Source: Xenophilus azovorans DSM 13620 | GTDB lineage: Bacteria > Pseudomonadota > Gammaproteobacteria > Burkholderiales > Burkholderiaceae_C | Assembly (NCBI RefSeq): GCF_000745855.1 | Contig: NZ_JQKD01000005.1 | Span: forward strand, 242,955 to 306,954 | Direction: 5' to 3' | Length of the DNA stretch: 64,000 nucleotides | Part shown: piece by piece, positions 37,386-47,111 of the stretch | Layout: every line of letters begins with the position of its first letter | How positions within the stretch are numbered: the stretch's first letter is position 1 | Notes under the pieces: model-generated | Seen by the model: only the letters and a program-made list of their open reading frames with translations | Databases searched by the model: none | What the model was told of the DNA's origin: nothing | Position numbers and translations under genes: made by a program

Positions 37386-38687
37386 ATGTCCCAGAAAGAC
37401 CCTTCAAAGAGCGCGCGTCCTCAGCGCCAGATCAACGACGTCGACTACGTCGCCAGCGCCGAAGCCATGTCGATCCTGGGAGTGCGGCGCGAGACGCTGT
37501 ACACCTACGTCAGCCGCGGGCTCATCAAAACGATGCAGCGCCCGGGCGTGAAGGCCAAGCTCTACCGCAAAGCCGATGTCGAAAAGCTCAGAAGCCGGGC
37601 CGTCGCACGCTCGGGCGGGCCACAAGTCTCGCACTCCCTGCGCTACGGGGAGCCGATCGCGCAGACGTGGATCAGCGAGATCACCGCCCACGGCCCGCGC
37701 TACCGGGGGGTGCTCGCGCGCGACCTTGTGCGCGACGGCAGGTCGTTCGAGTTCGCGAGCGAGCTCATCTGGACGGGACTGCCGCGCACCCGGGATGTCG
37801 CATGGCCTACCTTGCAGGACATCCGGCAGCCGGAATCCCTCGTCAAGCTGGCCTTGCATTCGGCCGAGCACGTCACGCCACTCAAGCTCTTGTCGATGCT
37901 GACGACCTCGCTGTCGGCGTTCGAGCAGGCCGAGGGCGACATGCAGGCGGCCGGTTTCGCGGCCTGTCGGCGGTTGTTGCAGATGCTGAGCGGCACCGCG
38001 GGCATCTTCGGCCCTAAGGCGAGGTTCTCTCCGCCCGGCGAAGGCGAGTTCGTGGCGCACTGCGTCGCCCGCGGGCTTGGTCTGGGCGAACGGCCCGATG
38101 CCGTGCGGGCCATCGACGCAGCGCTCGTGATGTCCGCCGAGCACGAGTTGTCGGCACCGACGTTCGCCGCGCGGATCTGCGCCTCGACGGGAGCAGATCT
38201 GTATGCGTGCGTCGCGACGGCGATGCTGACCCAGTCCGGGTCGATGCAGGTCGGGGGCGCCGTGGAGGTGGAGGCGCTCATCGATGCCCTGCCCAGCGGA
38301 CTGCAACCGGACGATGCCCTGCCGCTGGCCGCAGCCTCAGGCTTCAAGAGCAACGAACTGCCGTGCTTCGGCCATCCCCTGTACGACGGCGAGGACCCGC
38401 GCTCGGTGGTACTGCTCGACCTCATAGGCAGCCTGGACACGTACGGACCGGACATGCCGAAGGTGCAGGCGCTGGTGGCCGGTGCACGGCAGGCCGGACA
38501 GCACCCGAATGTCTTCGCTGGTCTCGTGATCCTGTGCAAGGCGATGGGTTTGCCCAATGGAAGCGGCGCAATGCTCCATACCCTGGCACGCACCAGCGGC
38601 TGGATCGCCCATGCGATGGAACAGCGCCTGACCGGCGCCATGCTGAGGCCACGCGCCAAGTACATGGGTCAGCATCTTCCGCGGTGA
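37386..38687 (+). CDS. MerR/excisionase-type HTH fused to a catalytically altered citrate synthase domain
   Basis: A 433-residue protein. Residues about 20-70 form an HTH of the excisionase/MerR kind (YVASAEAMSILGVRRETLYT then LYRKADVEKL). Residues about 85-430 are a citrate synthase fold (HELSAPTFAARI, FGHPLYDGEDPR). Of the three catalytic residues, the first histidine (GPLHGG in active enzymes) is glutamine in GSMQVGG (about 288), the second histidine remains (about 330), and the aspartate (NVDF) appears replaced in NVFAG. It is thus probably not a synthase but may sense an acyl-CoA or oxaloacetate-like ligand and regulate the divergent Rieske operon. That role is inference. Confidence 0.75.
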   Translation: MSQKDPSKSARPQRQINDVDYVASAEAMSILGVRRETLYTYVSRGLIKTMQRPGVKAKLYRKADVEKLRSRAVARSGGPQVSHSLRYGEPIAQTWISEITAHGPRYRGVLARDLVRDGRSFEFASELIWTGLPRTRDVAWPTLQDIRQPESLVKLALHSAEHVTPLKLLSMLTTSLSAFEQAEGDMQAAGFAACRRLLQMLSGTAGIFGPKARFSPPGEGEFVAHCVARGLGLGERPDAVRAIDAALVMSAEHELSAPTFAARICASTGADLYACVATAMLTQSGSMQVGGAVEVEALIDALPSGLQPDDALPLAAASGFKSNELPCFGHPLYDGEDPRSVVLLDLIGSLDTYGPDMPKVQALVAGARQAGQHPNVFAGLVILCKAMGLPNGSGAMLHTLARTSGWIAHAMEQRLTGAMLRPRAKYMGQHLPR

Positions 38688-38776
38688 GGCAACGCGCGGC
38701 CACGGCAGAGCGCCAGGTGGGAACCGGCCAGACTGGCCGACGGCTCAGCGCGCGCGAGCGAAGGTGCCCCCTGCGT

Positions 38777-39061
38777 TCAGTCCCGCATCACCAGCGCTGC
38801 GGTGACCCTGCGCACCAACGGCAGCGCGAGGAGCAGCGTCGGAAAGGCGATGATCCATGACAGAGCCCAGGCGCTGAGCCAAATGTAGAGGAAGCCGGGT
38901 GCCAGACCGATGCTGCGCAGCGTCGACACGGCCGACACCACGAACGTCATCAGGATCGATAGCAGCAGCGGCATCACCAACGCCGAGTAGGCGGCGGGGA
39001 GCTTTGCGAAGCCAAACACCGTGCGGGCCTGGTCGGTCGGAGTAGGACACTCGTTCTTCAT
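38777..39061 (-). CDS. DUF2798 family small membrane protein
   Basis: A 94-residue protein with two membrane helices (about residues 27-48 and 61-84) separated by a short loop, matching the DUF2798 pattern (KLPAAYSALVMPLLLSILMT, then an AFPTLLLALPLVRR end). Its function is unknown. Its ATG overlaps the TGA of the upstream ORF (39058-39501) as ATGA, so it is probably the second gene of a two-gene operon. Confidence 0.65.
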   Translation of the reverse strand: MKNECPTPTDQARTVFGFAKLPAAYSALVMPLLLSILMTFVVSAVSTLRSIGLAPGFLYIWLSAWALSWIIAFPTLLLALPLVRRVTAALVMRD

Positions 39062-39501
39062 GGGCAGGCCCGAGGTGTGTCGCCTACGATGCCGTCCGGA
39101 CCGCGGATGGCTCGGTCCGCACTGCCGTGGAGGCACACACTCCAGCCGGTGACCATGGAACGCCAGTCCATGTTCCTGGTGTGCGTGTGCTTCTGGCGGA
39201 AAGACGGGGCGCCGCGTGCCACGCGCCGCGCGCGGGTGCCGACGGCGGTCATGCCCCGCTCCTTCGCCGCTTTGGCGCTCCATCGTCGGAACCCGATGAT
39301 GGCCACATCGCCTGCGTCGCGTGGATCGGTATCGCGATCCCAGACGGGAGGCATCATGGTCGACGTGGCGCACTCCCGACCGTGCCCCCGCCGGGCGCCA
39401 AGGAAATAAGCTGCCTCTGCCGCTTGTGGGTTCTGCACGAAGGACTTGTCTGTACTGCGCCGCATCTGACGCTCGGCGTCGGGTTCGTCCTTCGTCTGCA
39501 T
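39058..39501 (-). CDS. hypothetical protein, coupled to the DUF2798 gene
   Basis: A 147-residue ORF I do not recognise. In favour of a real gene are an excellent ribosome site (AAGGAGG, 5 nt before the ATG at 39501) and the ATGA overlap with the next gene. The first 40 residues (MQTKDEPDAERQMRRSTDKS onward) look protein-like; the rest is rich in Arg and Thr and may be a frameshifted or poorly conserved tail. Confidence 0.4.
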   Translation of the reverse strand: MQTKDEPDAERQMRRSTDKSFVQNPQAAEAAYFLGARRGHGRECATSTMMPPVWDRDTDPRDAGDVAIIGFRRWSAKAAKERGMTAVGTRARRVARGAPSFRQKHTHTRNMDWRSMVTGWSVCLHGSADRAIRGPDGIVGDTPRACP

Positions 39502-40713
39502 GAGTCCTCCTTCATCGGGTTGGTTCGTTGCGCTGCGGCGCCATGGCAGCAATATTGTTAGGTTACAAACCAAAGTTACCCGTCGGATGGGAAGGTGTCA
39601 ACAAGCAAAACGAGATGCCGCAGGAATCGAGGAACGAATTCGCTACTCTTCTGATGGGGGTCAAAGCACGAGCTCAGTGTGCGCGCATGCCGTGCAATCG
39701 TGGTTCGCGATGGTCGGGCATCCGCAATACGATGGCTCAACGGCTGGGCATCAAGCGAACCCCGTGCAGCGAGCACGAACTCGCGCGGGGACACCCCAGG
39801 GCAAGGCGAGTAGGCAGTGCACGACCGACTACTTCTTCGGTGCACGCCGTGGAAGTTCAAGGATGCTTGAACTGGACATGCCGCGCTCGGGACCGTGCTC
39901 CCACGCGGATCTGGGACCGCTCACCCGCGAGCTGATCGATGAGCGAGCGTGGCGCAACTGAGGAGAGTCAAGCCGCGTGGGCGCGCCGGTCGATGAAGCT
40001 TCGCATGTGCCCGCGGCTCCCCGCTCGCGTCGCATTCGAACTGGAACCAGATGCCCGCGCGGCATGCTTCATCAAAGTTCGCCTGCGTGTCTTCCCTGAG
40101 GCGCCGCTTCGGGATGCGCAGACCCGGAGGGCTGTGCGGCCAACTCGTCGCTGGTGCGAGGGCGTGGGCAAGCACCTCGTCAGGGGCGCCAGTTCGTTGA
40201 CGGGGCCCAGTTGGTCCGCCAGCGCATCGTCGCCCAGCAACCGGCTGCGGGGAGCTGGATATGGCCTTGTCCATTGTCAATGGTACGGTGCCTCGGCCTG
40301 GCATGGGGACGACATCATGGGCTGGCTGGATACCTGCCTGACTAGGCAACCTTTGCCGAATCATCGTGGACGAACCATCGCCTTCAAACACCTCCAAGGC
40401 ATTTCCAACGGGCTGCGCTCGGCATTGGACCTCCTGGCGCGGCAGAAGGCCGTCGCGCTGAACACCGCCATCGAGGTCGAAACCTTGCCCTTGATGAAGG
40501 ATGTCGAGCTGCGCGGGTCGGCGTGGACCATGCATGCTGCGCATGGCGAGGAGCGAGGAGGTCAAGGACGGCGCCATGGTCGCCTGGGCCATCGATCAAG
40601 CGAACCATCGCGCTCGAGTTCGGGAAGAAGCACAAGCCGTCGAGCGCAGACCCCTTGGTGGCGGCCCGCATCCGGGCGCTTGCCCCGTCGCACCTGAAGC
40701 CCGGTTATGAGGC
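39502..40713. other. 1.2-kb region without a recognisable gene
   Basis: Frames on both strands give Arg/Ala/Pro-rich low-complexity products and no family I know. A weak echo (YFFGARRG at about 39830) of the motif in the hypothetical protein at 39058-39501 hints at local duplication and decay. I cannot assign anything else. Confidence 0.4.
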
Positions 40714-41604
40714 CTAGTCAAACGCGAGCTTGGCGAGCGTGCCACGCAGCCATTGGTTGGCCGGATCCTTGTGCGCCCGCCGGTGCCAGAACTGGCGCAC
40801 GTCCGCTGCGGGAATCCTCAGCGGCACTGGCAGGATCTGCACGCCCCGGGCGTTGCGCGCAGCGTTGCGGGGCACGGTGACGACCAGGTTGGAGCGCTCG
40901 ACGACATCCGCCGCGATGTGGTAGTGGGTCACGCGCAAGATGACGTCGCGCTTGGCGCGCATCTTCGAGAGCGCGCGCTCCACTAGGTCGTCCGCGTTGC
41001 CCGTGGCCACCGCGACGTGCTGGGCCTGCAGGAACGCCTGCAGCGAGAAGTCGGGGCCTATGGACGGATGCCGCTTGCGCGCCAGGCAGCAGTAGGGATC
41101 GCCGAACAGGCGTTGCTGGTAGAAGCCCGACTTCAGAAACGCGAGGTTGCCGATCGCGAGATCCGCCTCGCCGCTCTGTAGCAGCTGCTGGTACTGGTCG
41201 TTGGGCCGCCGTAGCGCCTCGATGCGAACGCGCGGCGCCTCCCGCAGCACCGCCGAGATCAGCCGCGGCAGGACGATGCCCTCCCCCGCGTCGGACAGGA
41301 GGATCCTGAACGTCCGCTCCGACTCCCTCGGCTCGAAGCCGTGCGGTCTCTCCAACGACTGCTGAAGGATCGCCAGCGCCTGGCGGACCGGGCCGATGAG
41401 TTCATCGGCCAGGGCCGTGGGCTCCATCCCGCCGGTGGTCCGCACGAACAGCGCATCGGAGCAGGCCTTGCGCAGCCGCAGCAGCGCGTTGCTCATGGCG
41501 GGCTGCGACAGGCCCGCCGCACTCGCGGCCCGCGACACATTGCGCTCGGCATAGATGGCGGCGAAGACCCGCAGCAAGTTCAAGTCGAACGTCTTTATAT
41601 TCAT
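40714..41604 (-). CDS. LysR-family transcriptional regulator
   Basis: A 296-residue LysR regulator of the NodD/LeuO-like branch: FDLNLLRVFAAIYAERNVSR, the HTH ASAAGLSQPAMSNALLRLR, and an effector domain with the SDAGEGIVLPRLI segment. Start ATG 41604 is the canonical position. It is divergent, 92 bp from the FAD monooxygenase gene, and a palindrome lies between them. It probably activates the monooxygenase/receptor operon. Confidence 0.88.
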   Translation of the reverse strand: MNIKTFDLNLLRVFAAIYAERNVSRAASAAGLSQPAMSNALLRLRKACSDALFVRTTGGMEPTALADELIGPVRQALAILQQSLERPHGFEPRESERTFRILLSDAGEGIVLPRLISAVLREAPRVRIEALRRPNDQYQQLLQSGEADLAIGNLAFLKSGFYQQRLFGDPYCCLARKRHPSIGPDFSLQAFLQAQHVAVATGNADDLVERALSKMRAKRDVILRVTHYHIAADVVERSNLVVTVPRNAARNARGVQILPVPLRIPAADVRQFWHRRAHKDPANQWLRGTLAKLAFD

Positions 41605-41623
41605 GATCTGAATTCTATTTCTC

Positions 41624-41639
41624 TCCAATATCGATTGGA
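41624..41639. promoter_or_regulatory. LysR-type binding site candidate
   Basis: TCCAATATCGATTGGA has perfect 6-bp arms (TCCAAT/ATTGGA) and lies midway between the divergent LysR and monooxygenase genes, where a LysR recognition site is expected. Confidence 0.5.
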
Positions 41640-41696
41640 CAACGATGAGCGCGCCCGTGATCATCTCCCCAACCAAACGAGAAAGGATGAGACCCC

Positions 41697-43313
41697 ATGG
41701 GGACAGAGATCAAGACGCCCGTGCTGATTGTGGGCGGGGGGCCGATCGGCCTGTCGATGGCCATCGAACTGGGCTGGAGGGGGATCGAGTCGATCCTCGT
41801 GGATGAGGGCGACGGCACGATCGAGCATCCGCGCACCGGCCTGATCGCAGTGCGCACGATGGAGCTGTTCCGGCGCTGGGGGCTGGCGCAGCGCGTGCGC
41901 GAATGCGGATTCCCGGACGACTATGACCTTTCGATGGTGTTCTGCACGTCGCTCAACGGGCTGATGCTCGATCGCGAGAACTACCCGAGCATGCGCGAGG
42001 CGCCGACGCCGCCCGAGACACCCGAGAAGAAGCAGCGCTGCCCGCAGCTGTGGCTGCAGCCCATCCTCACCGATGCGGCACGCGCCGAACGGAAGGCCAA
42101 ACTGCTCTTCAAGCACCGCTTCGTTTCGCTGCAGCAGGACGACCAAGGCGTCACGGCGGTCGTCACCGACCTGAACACGGGCAAGCCCGTCCCCATCCGC
42201 GCGGACTACCTGCTCGGCTGCGATGGCGCTACCAGCCAAGTCCGGGAACAGGTCGGCATCAGGATGGAGGGCCGGCTGCTCAGCTACTCGGTGAACGTCC
42301 TGATCCGCGCGCCGGGGCTGGTGCACAAGCACAAGATGGGGCCGGCCGAGCGCTACCTCTTCGTAGGGCCGGAGGGAACCTGGGGCAATCTGACGGTCGT
42401 CGACGGGAACGATATCTGGCGCCTGACGGTGCTCGGATCGGAAGAGAAGATGGATCTCAAGAACTTCGATCCCGCCGCTTGGGTCCGGCGCGCTATCGGG
42501 CGCGACGACGTGGAGTTCGTGGTCGATTCGGCCATCCCGTGGCGCCGTAGCGAGATGCTCGCCGATCGCTACTGCGAGGGCCGCGTCGCGCTCGTGGGCG
42601 ATTCCGCCCACACCATGTCTCCGACCGGTGGCATGGGCATGAACACCGGCGCGCAGGAGGTGCTGGACATCGGCTGGAAGCTCGAGGGGCTCCTCAACGG
42701 CTGGGGCGGCCCGACCCTGCTGCGCAGCTACGAGGCCGAGCGCCAGCCCGTCGCGCAGCGCAACATCGGGTTCTCCACGCAGAACTTCAGGGCGTGGCAG
42801 GACACGCCCAGCCCGGCGGCGGTCTGCGACCTGACTCCCGAGGGCGAGAAGGTGCGCGAGGACCTCGGCAAGCGGCTGCGCGAATCCACCCGCGTGGAGT
42901 GGGAGTCGCTGGGCCTGCAGATCGGGCATCGCTACGAAAAATCTCCTATCTGCGTGCCGGATGGAACGCCGCCTACGCCGGACGACTACTCGACGTACGT
43001 CCCGACAACGCGTCCTGGCTCGCGCGCGCCCCATGTCTGGCTCGAGGATGGACGCTCGACGCTCGACTTGTTCGGCCGCGACTTCGTGCTCATGTGTTTC
43101 GACAAGCGCCTGCAGGCAGAGACGGACGCCTTCGCCAGGGCCTTCGCCGCCAAGGACGTGCCCTTCAGGACCGAGCACATCGAGCAGGCTGATGTGGCGA
43201 CGGCGTACGAGGTGCCGCTTGTCCTGGTTCGGCCCGATGGCCACGTGGCATGGCGCGGCAGCCGGGCTGAGGCCCCGGGCGCCGTGGTCGATACGGTCCG
43301 TGGCGCGGTATAG
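41697..43313 (+). CDS. FAD-dependent aromatic-ring monooxygenase (MhpA/phenol hydroxylase class)
   Basis: A 538-residue class A flavoprotein hydroxylase. The FAD motif GGGPIGLSMAIEL is at 10-22, the DG motif LLGCDGATSQVR near 173, and the GD motif GRVALVGDSAHTMSPTGG near 297. The C-terminal thioredoxin-like domain marks the phenol hydroxylase/MhpA subgroup. It adds a hydroxyl ortho or para to an existing phenolic group using NAD(P)H and O2. AAGGATGAG precedes the ATG. It is followed 45 bp later by a Bug receptor. Confidence 0.88.
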   Translation: MGTEIKTPVLIVGGGPIGLSMAIELGWRGIESILVDEGDGTIEHPRTGLIAVRTMELFRRWGLAQRVRECGFPDDYDLSMVFCTSLNGLMLDRENYPSMREAPTPPETPEKKQRCPQLWLQPILTDAARAERKAKLLFKHRFVSLQQDDQGVTAVVTDLNTGKPVPIRADYLLGCDGATSQVREQVGIRMEGRLLSYSVNVLIRAPGLVHKHKMGPAERYLFVGPEGTWGNLTVVDGNDIWRLTVLGSEEKMDLKNFDPAAWVRRAIGRDDVEFVVDSAIPWRRSEMLADRYCEGRVALVGDSAHTMSPTGGMGMNTGAQEVLDIGWKLEGLLNGWGGPTLLRSYEAERQPVAQRNIGFSTQNFRAWQDTPSPAAVCDLTPEGEKVREDLGKRLRESTRVEWESLGLQIGHRYEKSPICVPDGTPPTPDDYSTYVPTTRPGSRAPHVWLEDGRSTLDLFGRDFVLMCFDKRLQAETDAFARAFAAKDVPFRTEHIEQADVATAYEVPLVLVRPDGHVAWRGSRAEAPGAVVDTVRGAV

Positions 43314-43358
43314 ATTGCTTCGTTCGCCCCCCAAAACTTACATGGAGACATCAAGAAT

Positions 43359-44348
43359 ATGAACACTGAAATGCTCGGCCGCGCGTTCAAGACGCTGGCG
43401 ACCGCTATCCTCGGCTCCTGCATCGCGTTTTCATCGCACGCCAATGGCTATCCCAACAAGCCCGTCACGCTCGTCGTGCCGTTCACTCCCGGTGGCAGCA
43501 ACGACGCGCTGGCCCGCGCGGTGGGTCAGAAACTCGGCGAATACTGGAAGCAGCCGGTCATTGTCGACAACCGGCCGGGCGCTGGTGGGAATGTCGGCAC
43601 GAAGCAGGCGGCGAGGGCGGCGGCGGATGGCTACACCTTGCTTGTCGTCGCCAACAATTTCGTCACCAACCCGTTTCTCTATCCGGACGGACGTGCCGGC
43701 TACGATCCCGTCAAGGAATTCGTTCCCATCACCCAGTTGGGCCGGGTGCCCTTCGTCCTGGTCGTCCACCCGGGCGTGGCAGCCAAGTCCACCCAGGAAT
43801 TGATCGCCCTGGCGAAGTCCCAGCCAGGCAAGCTTTCCTATGGTTCCGCTGGCGTCGGAACCCCGCACCATCTGACGGGCGAACTCTTCAAGAGCGTGGC
43901 CGGCATTGACATGGTGCATGTTCCGTACCGGGGGGCACAGCCCGTGGTGACGGATCTGATCGGCGGGCAGATCCAGGTTCTTTTTGGCGTCGCGAATTCG
44001 GTGCTTCCGCACATCAAGACCGGTGCCTTGCGCGCGCTCGCGGTTGCAGGTGAGCAGCCCTTGTCCTACCTGCCGAACGTCCCGACCGTGGCCAGTGCCG
44101 GCTTCAATGGTTTCCGAAGCGAGGTCTGGATCGGCTTGGTCGCGCCGGCTGGCACGCCGGCCGATGTCGTGGCGAAGATCGAGGAATCGGTGGGCCGGGC
44201 GCTGCGCGATCCCAATGTCAAGGCTGCACTGGAGGCACAAGGCCTCGAACCCGCCCCGTCGAACCCAGCCGCCCTGAAAGCACTTATGCAGGAAGACATG
44301 GTGCGGTGGTCCAAGGTCATCAAGGACACGGGCGCGCGCGCTGAGTGA
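43359..44348 (+). CDS. Bug/TctC-family periplasmic solute-binding receptor
   Basis: A 329-residue Bug receptor: signal peptide (cleavage about SSHANG), YPNKPVTLVVPFTPGGSND, then GVGTPHHLTGELFKSVAGID and PYRGAQP. GGAGA lies upstream. It is co-directional with the monooxygenase and probably binds its aromatic-acid substrate. It is the fourth of five orphan Bug receptors in this window. Confidence 0.85.
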   Translation: MNTEMLGRAFKTLATAILGSCIAFSSHANGYPNKPVTLVVPFTPGGSNDALARAVGQKLGEYWKQPVIVDNRPGAGGNVGTKQAARAAADGYTLLVVANNFVTNPFLYPDGRAGYDPVKEFVPITQLGRVPFVLVVHPGVAAKSTQELIALAKSQPGKLSYGSAGVGTPHHLTGELFKSVAGIDMVHVPYRGAQPVVTDLIGGQIQVLFGVANSVLPHIKTGALRALAVAGEQPLSYLPNVPTVASAGFNGFRSEVWIGLVAPAGTPADVVAKIEESVGRALRDPNVKAALEAQGLEPAPSNPAALKALMQEDMVRWSKVIKDTGARAE

Positions 44349-44711
44349 CCAGGGCGTAAAGCACGCGAGGTAGCAGCGCAAGCGGCTTTCCCGTCATTGT
44401 CTTCCGAGGAAGTTAGGTTCACTTCTCGCACGACAATGACGTGCGCCACACGGGCTGTACGCCAATCACCGCAGCCCGTCGCGCCAACCGTCGCTCCCGG
44501 CTATGCCGCATCCGTCCATCGATGATGCATTGGCCTTTCGTCCACATGCACAGTGGCAGGTGGTTCCGTCGTGGCGGTGCGGGCCCCGTGCCAAACCAAT
44601 TGCGCTGGTATCCGCTGCCGCTGACCACCGCTCACGGACTTCAGCCAAGGCATGTCGACGATGGCGGGCAATGCGTCATCCTCCGTCGCCCGCACTAATA
44701 CATTGCCTGGA
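44349..44711. other. intergenic region between convergent genes
   Basis: The 360 bp between the Bug receptor and the broken LysR gene contain no recognisable gene or strong terminator. Confidence 0.4.
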
Positions 44712-45280
44712 TCACTTGTGCACCTCTCCGGCGATAAAAGTCCGTAGCCACTGGTTGGCAGGCTCCCTGTGGAAGCGTTCGTGCCAATAAAGAGCAACTT
44801 CAAAGTCTGGCAACTGTATGGGCAGGCGCACTATCTTCAAGGGGAAATGCTTGGCCAATGTCTCCGCAAGGATGGCCGGTGCCATCCATAACAGGTCTGA
44901 ATCGATCAAAAAGTGCGGCGCGGAGAGGTACTGCGGGATGCGTAGCTTTATACGCCGACGGGCACCCATATCCACTAATGCTCGTTCCAGCGCAAGGTGT
45001 CCGCTACCGGAGGTTTCGACCAGTAGGTGATCGTAATCCAGCAGTTGTGACGCCCCCAGTGGACGGCTCGCTAGAGGGTGGCCCTTGCGCATCACGCACA
45101 CGTAGTTCTGCTTGAGCAACGTGCGCTTGTGGATGCTGGATTCAAGTGACGGCAGGAACCCCAGTGCCAGGTCAATCTGTCCTTCCGCGAGTCCGTGCAC
45201 CGTTTCGTCCAAGGGTTTGAAGACCGTGCGAATTTTGACCTCCGGCGCTTCGATGGCGAGTCTTTTGATGACCGACGGCA
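44712..45280 (-). pseudogene. LysR regulator, C-terminal part (split by IS66)
   Basis: This is the effector domain of a LysR regulator: PSVIKRLAIEAPEV, VHGLAEGQIDLALGFLP and a C-terminal WHERFHREPANQWLR. The 5' part of the same gene is at 50676-51005. The 8-bp target duplication CGACGGCA at 45273-45280 marks the break. Removing the insert joins ...IGEMICLPSV to IKRLAIEAP in one frame, so only the IS inactivates the gene. Confidence 0.9.
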
Positions 45281-45660
45281 GTAAGCGTCCGGTGAAGTCA
45301 TCTTGAAAGCGCGATAGGAGCAAAGGATGCTCGTGTCCACCAGAACTTGAACCGACCCCCGAACCTTGGACAGTTATGGTCTCATGCAGGCGCCGCGGCG
45401 TCCTGCATCCTGTACGCCACTGGGCTCAGGCCGCCGAGCCCGAGCTTGATGCGATCCACGTTGTAGTAGCGAATGTAGTCGTGAAGGGCGTCTTTCAACG
45501 CCTCGGTCGTGTCGAACTTGTTGAGATGGAACATCTCGCACTTCAGCGTTCCGAAGAAGCTTTCCATGGCTGCGTTGTCATAGCAATTGCCCTTGCGCGA
45601 CATGCTCTGGACGACCCCGCTCTGAAGCAGGCGTTGACGGTATGCGGGCATGCGGTATTG

Positions 45661-47111
45661 GGCGGATTCAACCGGTCGATGCAACACCGGGTTGATCAGC
45701 CGATTTTAGGTAGTCATTCAGCGCTTCAGCCGGCGTCTTCCAGCCCAACGTTTTGCGAGGTCTGTTGTTCAAGGTCAGTGCCACGGCTTGAATGTCTTGC
45801 TCACTCCACCGAGACAGGTCGGTGCCCTTGGGGAAGTACTGGCGCAGCAACCCGTTTGTGTTCTCGTTCGTACCGCGCTGCCATGGACTGCGAGGATCGG
45901 CGAAGAAGACTTTCACCCCCGATTCGATAGTGAACCGTGCATGGTCGGACAGCTCCTTGCCACGATCCCAAGTCAATGACTGCCATAGCTGGGTAGGCAG
46001 CTTCGTCACTGTTCTCTTGAGCGCGTTGGCCATGGTCACGGCTCCGTAACCCGCCAGCGCAGGACCATTCTTTGTTCGAGGAGTCAGTCCATAGCCTTCC
46101 TCGCGCGGCAGGTGCACGAGCATGGTGAAACGGCTTGACCGTTCCACCAGCGTGCCAATGGCCGACCTGTCCAGGCCGATGATCAGGTCCCCCTCCCAGT
46201 GACCAGGGATAGCACGATCTTCTATCTCAGCAGGGCGGCTGGAGATCATCACATCTTCACTGACATGTGCCCACGCTTTGGCCTGGGACCTGGCCCGTGG
46301 CGTGCGCAAGGCACGCCCTGTGCGCAGGTAGGTGACCAGCTCGCGCTTGAGGGCGCCTCGACCCTGGATATAGAGCGCTTGGTAGATGGCTTCGTGTGAG
46401 ATGCGCATGGAAGGATCATCCGGGAAATCGACCCGCAGCCGGTTTGCAATCTGCTCCGGCGACCAGCCATTGACCCACTTGCGGTCACCACGATGGGGCT
46501 TGTTACGCCCGATAAATGGAGCTTGCCGAGGCCCCGCAATCTCGCGCCCTTGAGCATCACGGATCTTGCCCTCCAAGCGGTCTTGGACATATTGGAGCAG
46601 ACGCTGGTCCTTCACGAGCTTGGCCGGCTTGGGCCTTCTGGCGACCAACTCGGACTTCCACTGTGCGACCGACGCCCGATATTCGAGCTTCCCACTGCGC
46701 GTGGCAGCATTGCGGGCCAATTCTCGTGAGACTGTCGAGGGACTTCTCCCTATGACGCGAGCAATCTCCCTTACCCCAACGTCTTGGGCTCGCAGAAGAG
46801 CGATCTCTTCTCGCTCGGCGAATGAAAGATACCGTCCAGATATGGGGTTTGAAAGAAACAATGGCATGCCGCCACGATGACGGAACCAGCGGCCACCAGC
46901 CGGCTGGGAGACACCTACGGCCTCCGCGGCCTTCTCGCTCGTGATCCCGGTCGCGATTTGCTTCCAGAATTGCCGCTCGATCTCACGTCGAAGCGAAGGC
47001 GCACCCGGACAGCGCATTGCGTCTCTCCCTGTCAATTGCTTCATCCATCCTGCGGGTCGTCCCATAAACACCTCCTGGTTGAAGGTGTTGCGACGACCGG
47101 TTGAATCCGCC
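45661..47111 (-). mobile_element. IS30-family element inside the IS3 OrfB gene (1451 bp)
   Basis: Inverted repeats GGCGGATTCAACCGGTCG (45661 on) and the complement ending at 47111, continuing to GCAACACC with two mismatches, bracket one transposase gene. The 3-bp duplication TTG (45658-45660 and 47112-47114) is what IS30 elements produce. It is the innermost and youngest of the nested insertions. Confidence 0.92.
45668..47017 (-). CDS. IS30-family transposase
   Basis: A 449-residue DDE transposase. N-terminal HTH segments include LSFAEREEIALLRAQDVGVR and IARVIGRSPSTVSREL; the catalytic core shows GHWEGDLIIGLD, LTWDRGKELSDH and NENTNGLLRQYFPKGTD, which hold the D-D-E residues. The start at 47017 follows GGGAGAGA; a longer open frame to 47071 lacks one. 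It appears intact. Confidence 0.93.
   Translation of the reverse strand: MRCPGAPSLRREIERQFWKQIATGITSEKAAEAVGVSQPAGGRWFRHRGGMPLFLSNPISGRYLSFAEREEIALLRAQDVGVREIARVIGRSPSTVSRELARNAATRSGKLEYRASVAQWKSELVARRPKPAKLVKDQRLLQYVQDRLEGKIRDAQGREIAGPRQAPFIGRNKPHRGDRKWVNGWSPEQIANRLRVDFPDDPSMRISHEAIYQALYIQGRGALKRELVTYLRTGRALRTPRARSQAKAWAHVSEDVMISSRPAEIEDRAIPGHWEGDLIIGLDRSAIGTLVERSSRFTMLVHLPREEGYGLTPRTKNGPALAGYGAVTMANALKRTVTKLPTQLWQSLTWDRGKELSDHARFTIESGVKVFFADPRSPWQRGTNENTNGLLRQYFPKGTDLSRWSEQDIQAVALTLNNRPRKTLGWKTPAEALNDYLKSADQPGVASTG

Noticed and set aside
39502..40713. Several open frames of 60-250 codons on both strands
   Set aside because: None has a convincing ribosome site, family motif or normal amino-acid composition, so I left the region without gene calls.
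41661..43334. A 557-residue minus-strand frame opposite the FAD monooxygenase
   Set aside because: It is an antisense shadow; the plus-strand frame has all three flavoprotein hydroxylase motifs.
45273..45305. Two different LysR genes at 44.7 kb and 51.0 kb
   Set aside because: At first they look like separate truncated genes, but the 8-bp duplication and the IS66 ends show that they are the two halves of one gene.
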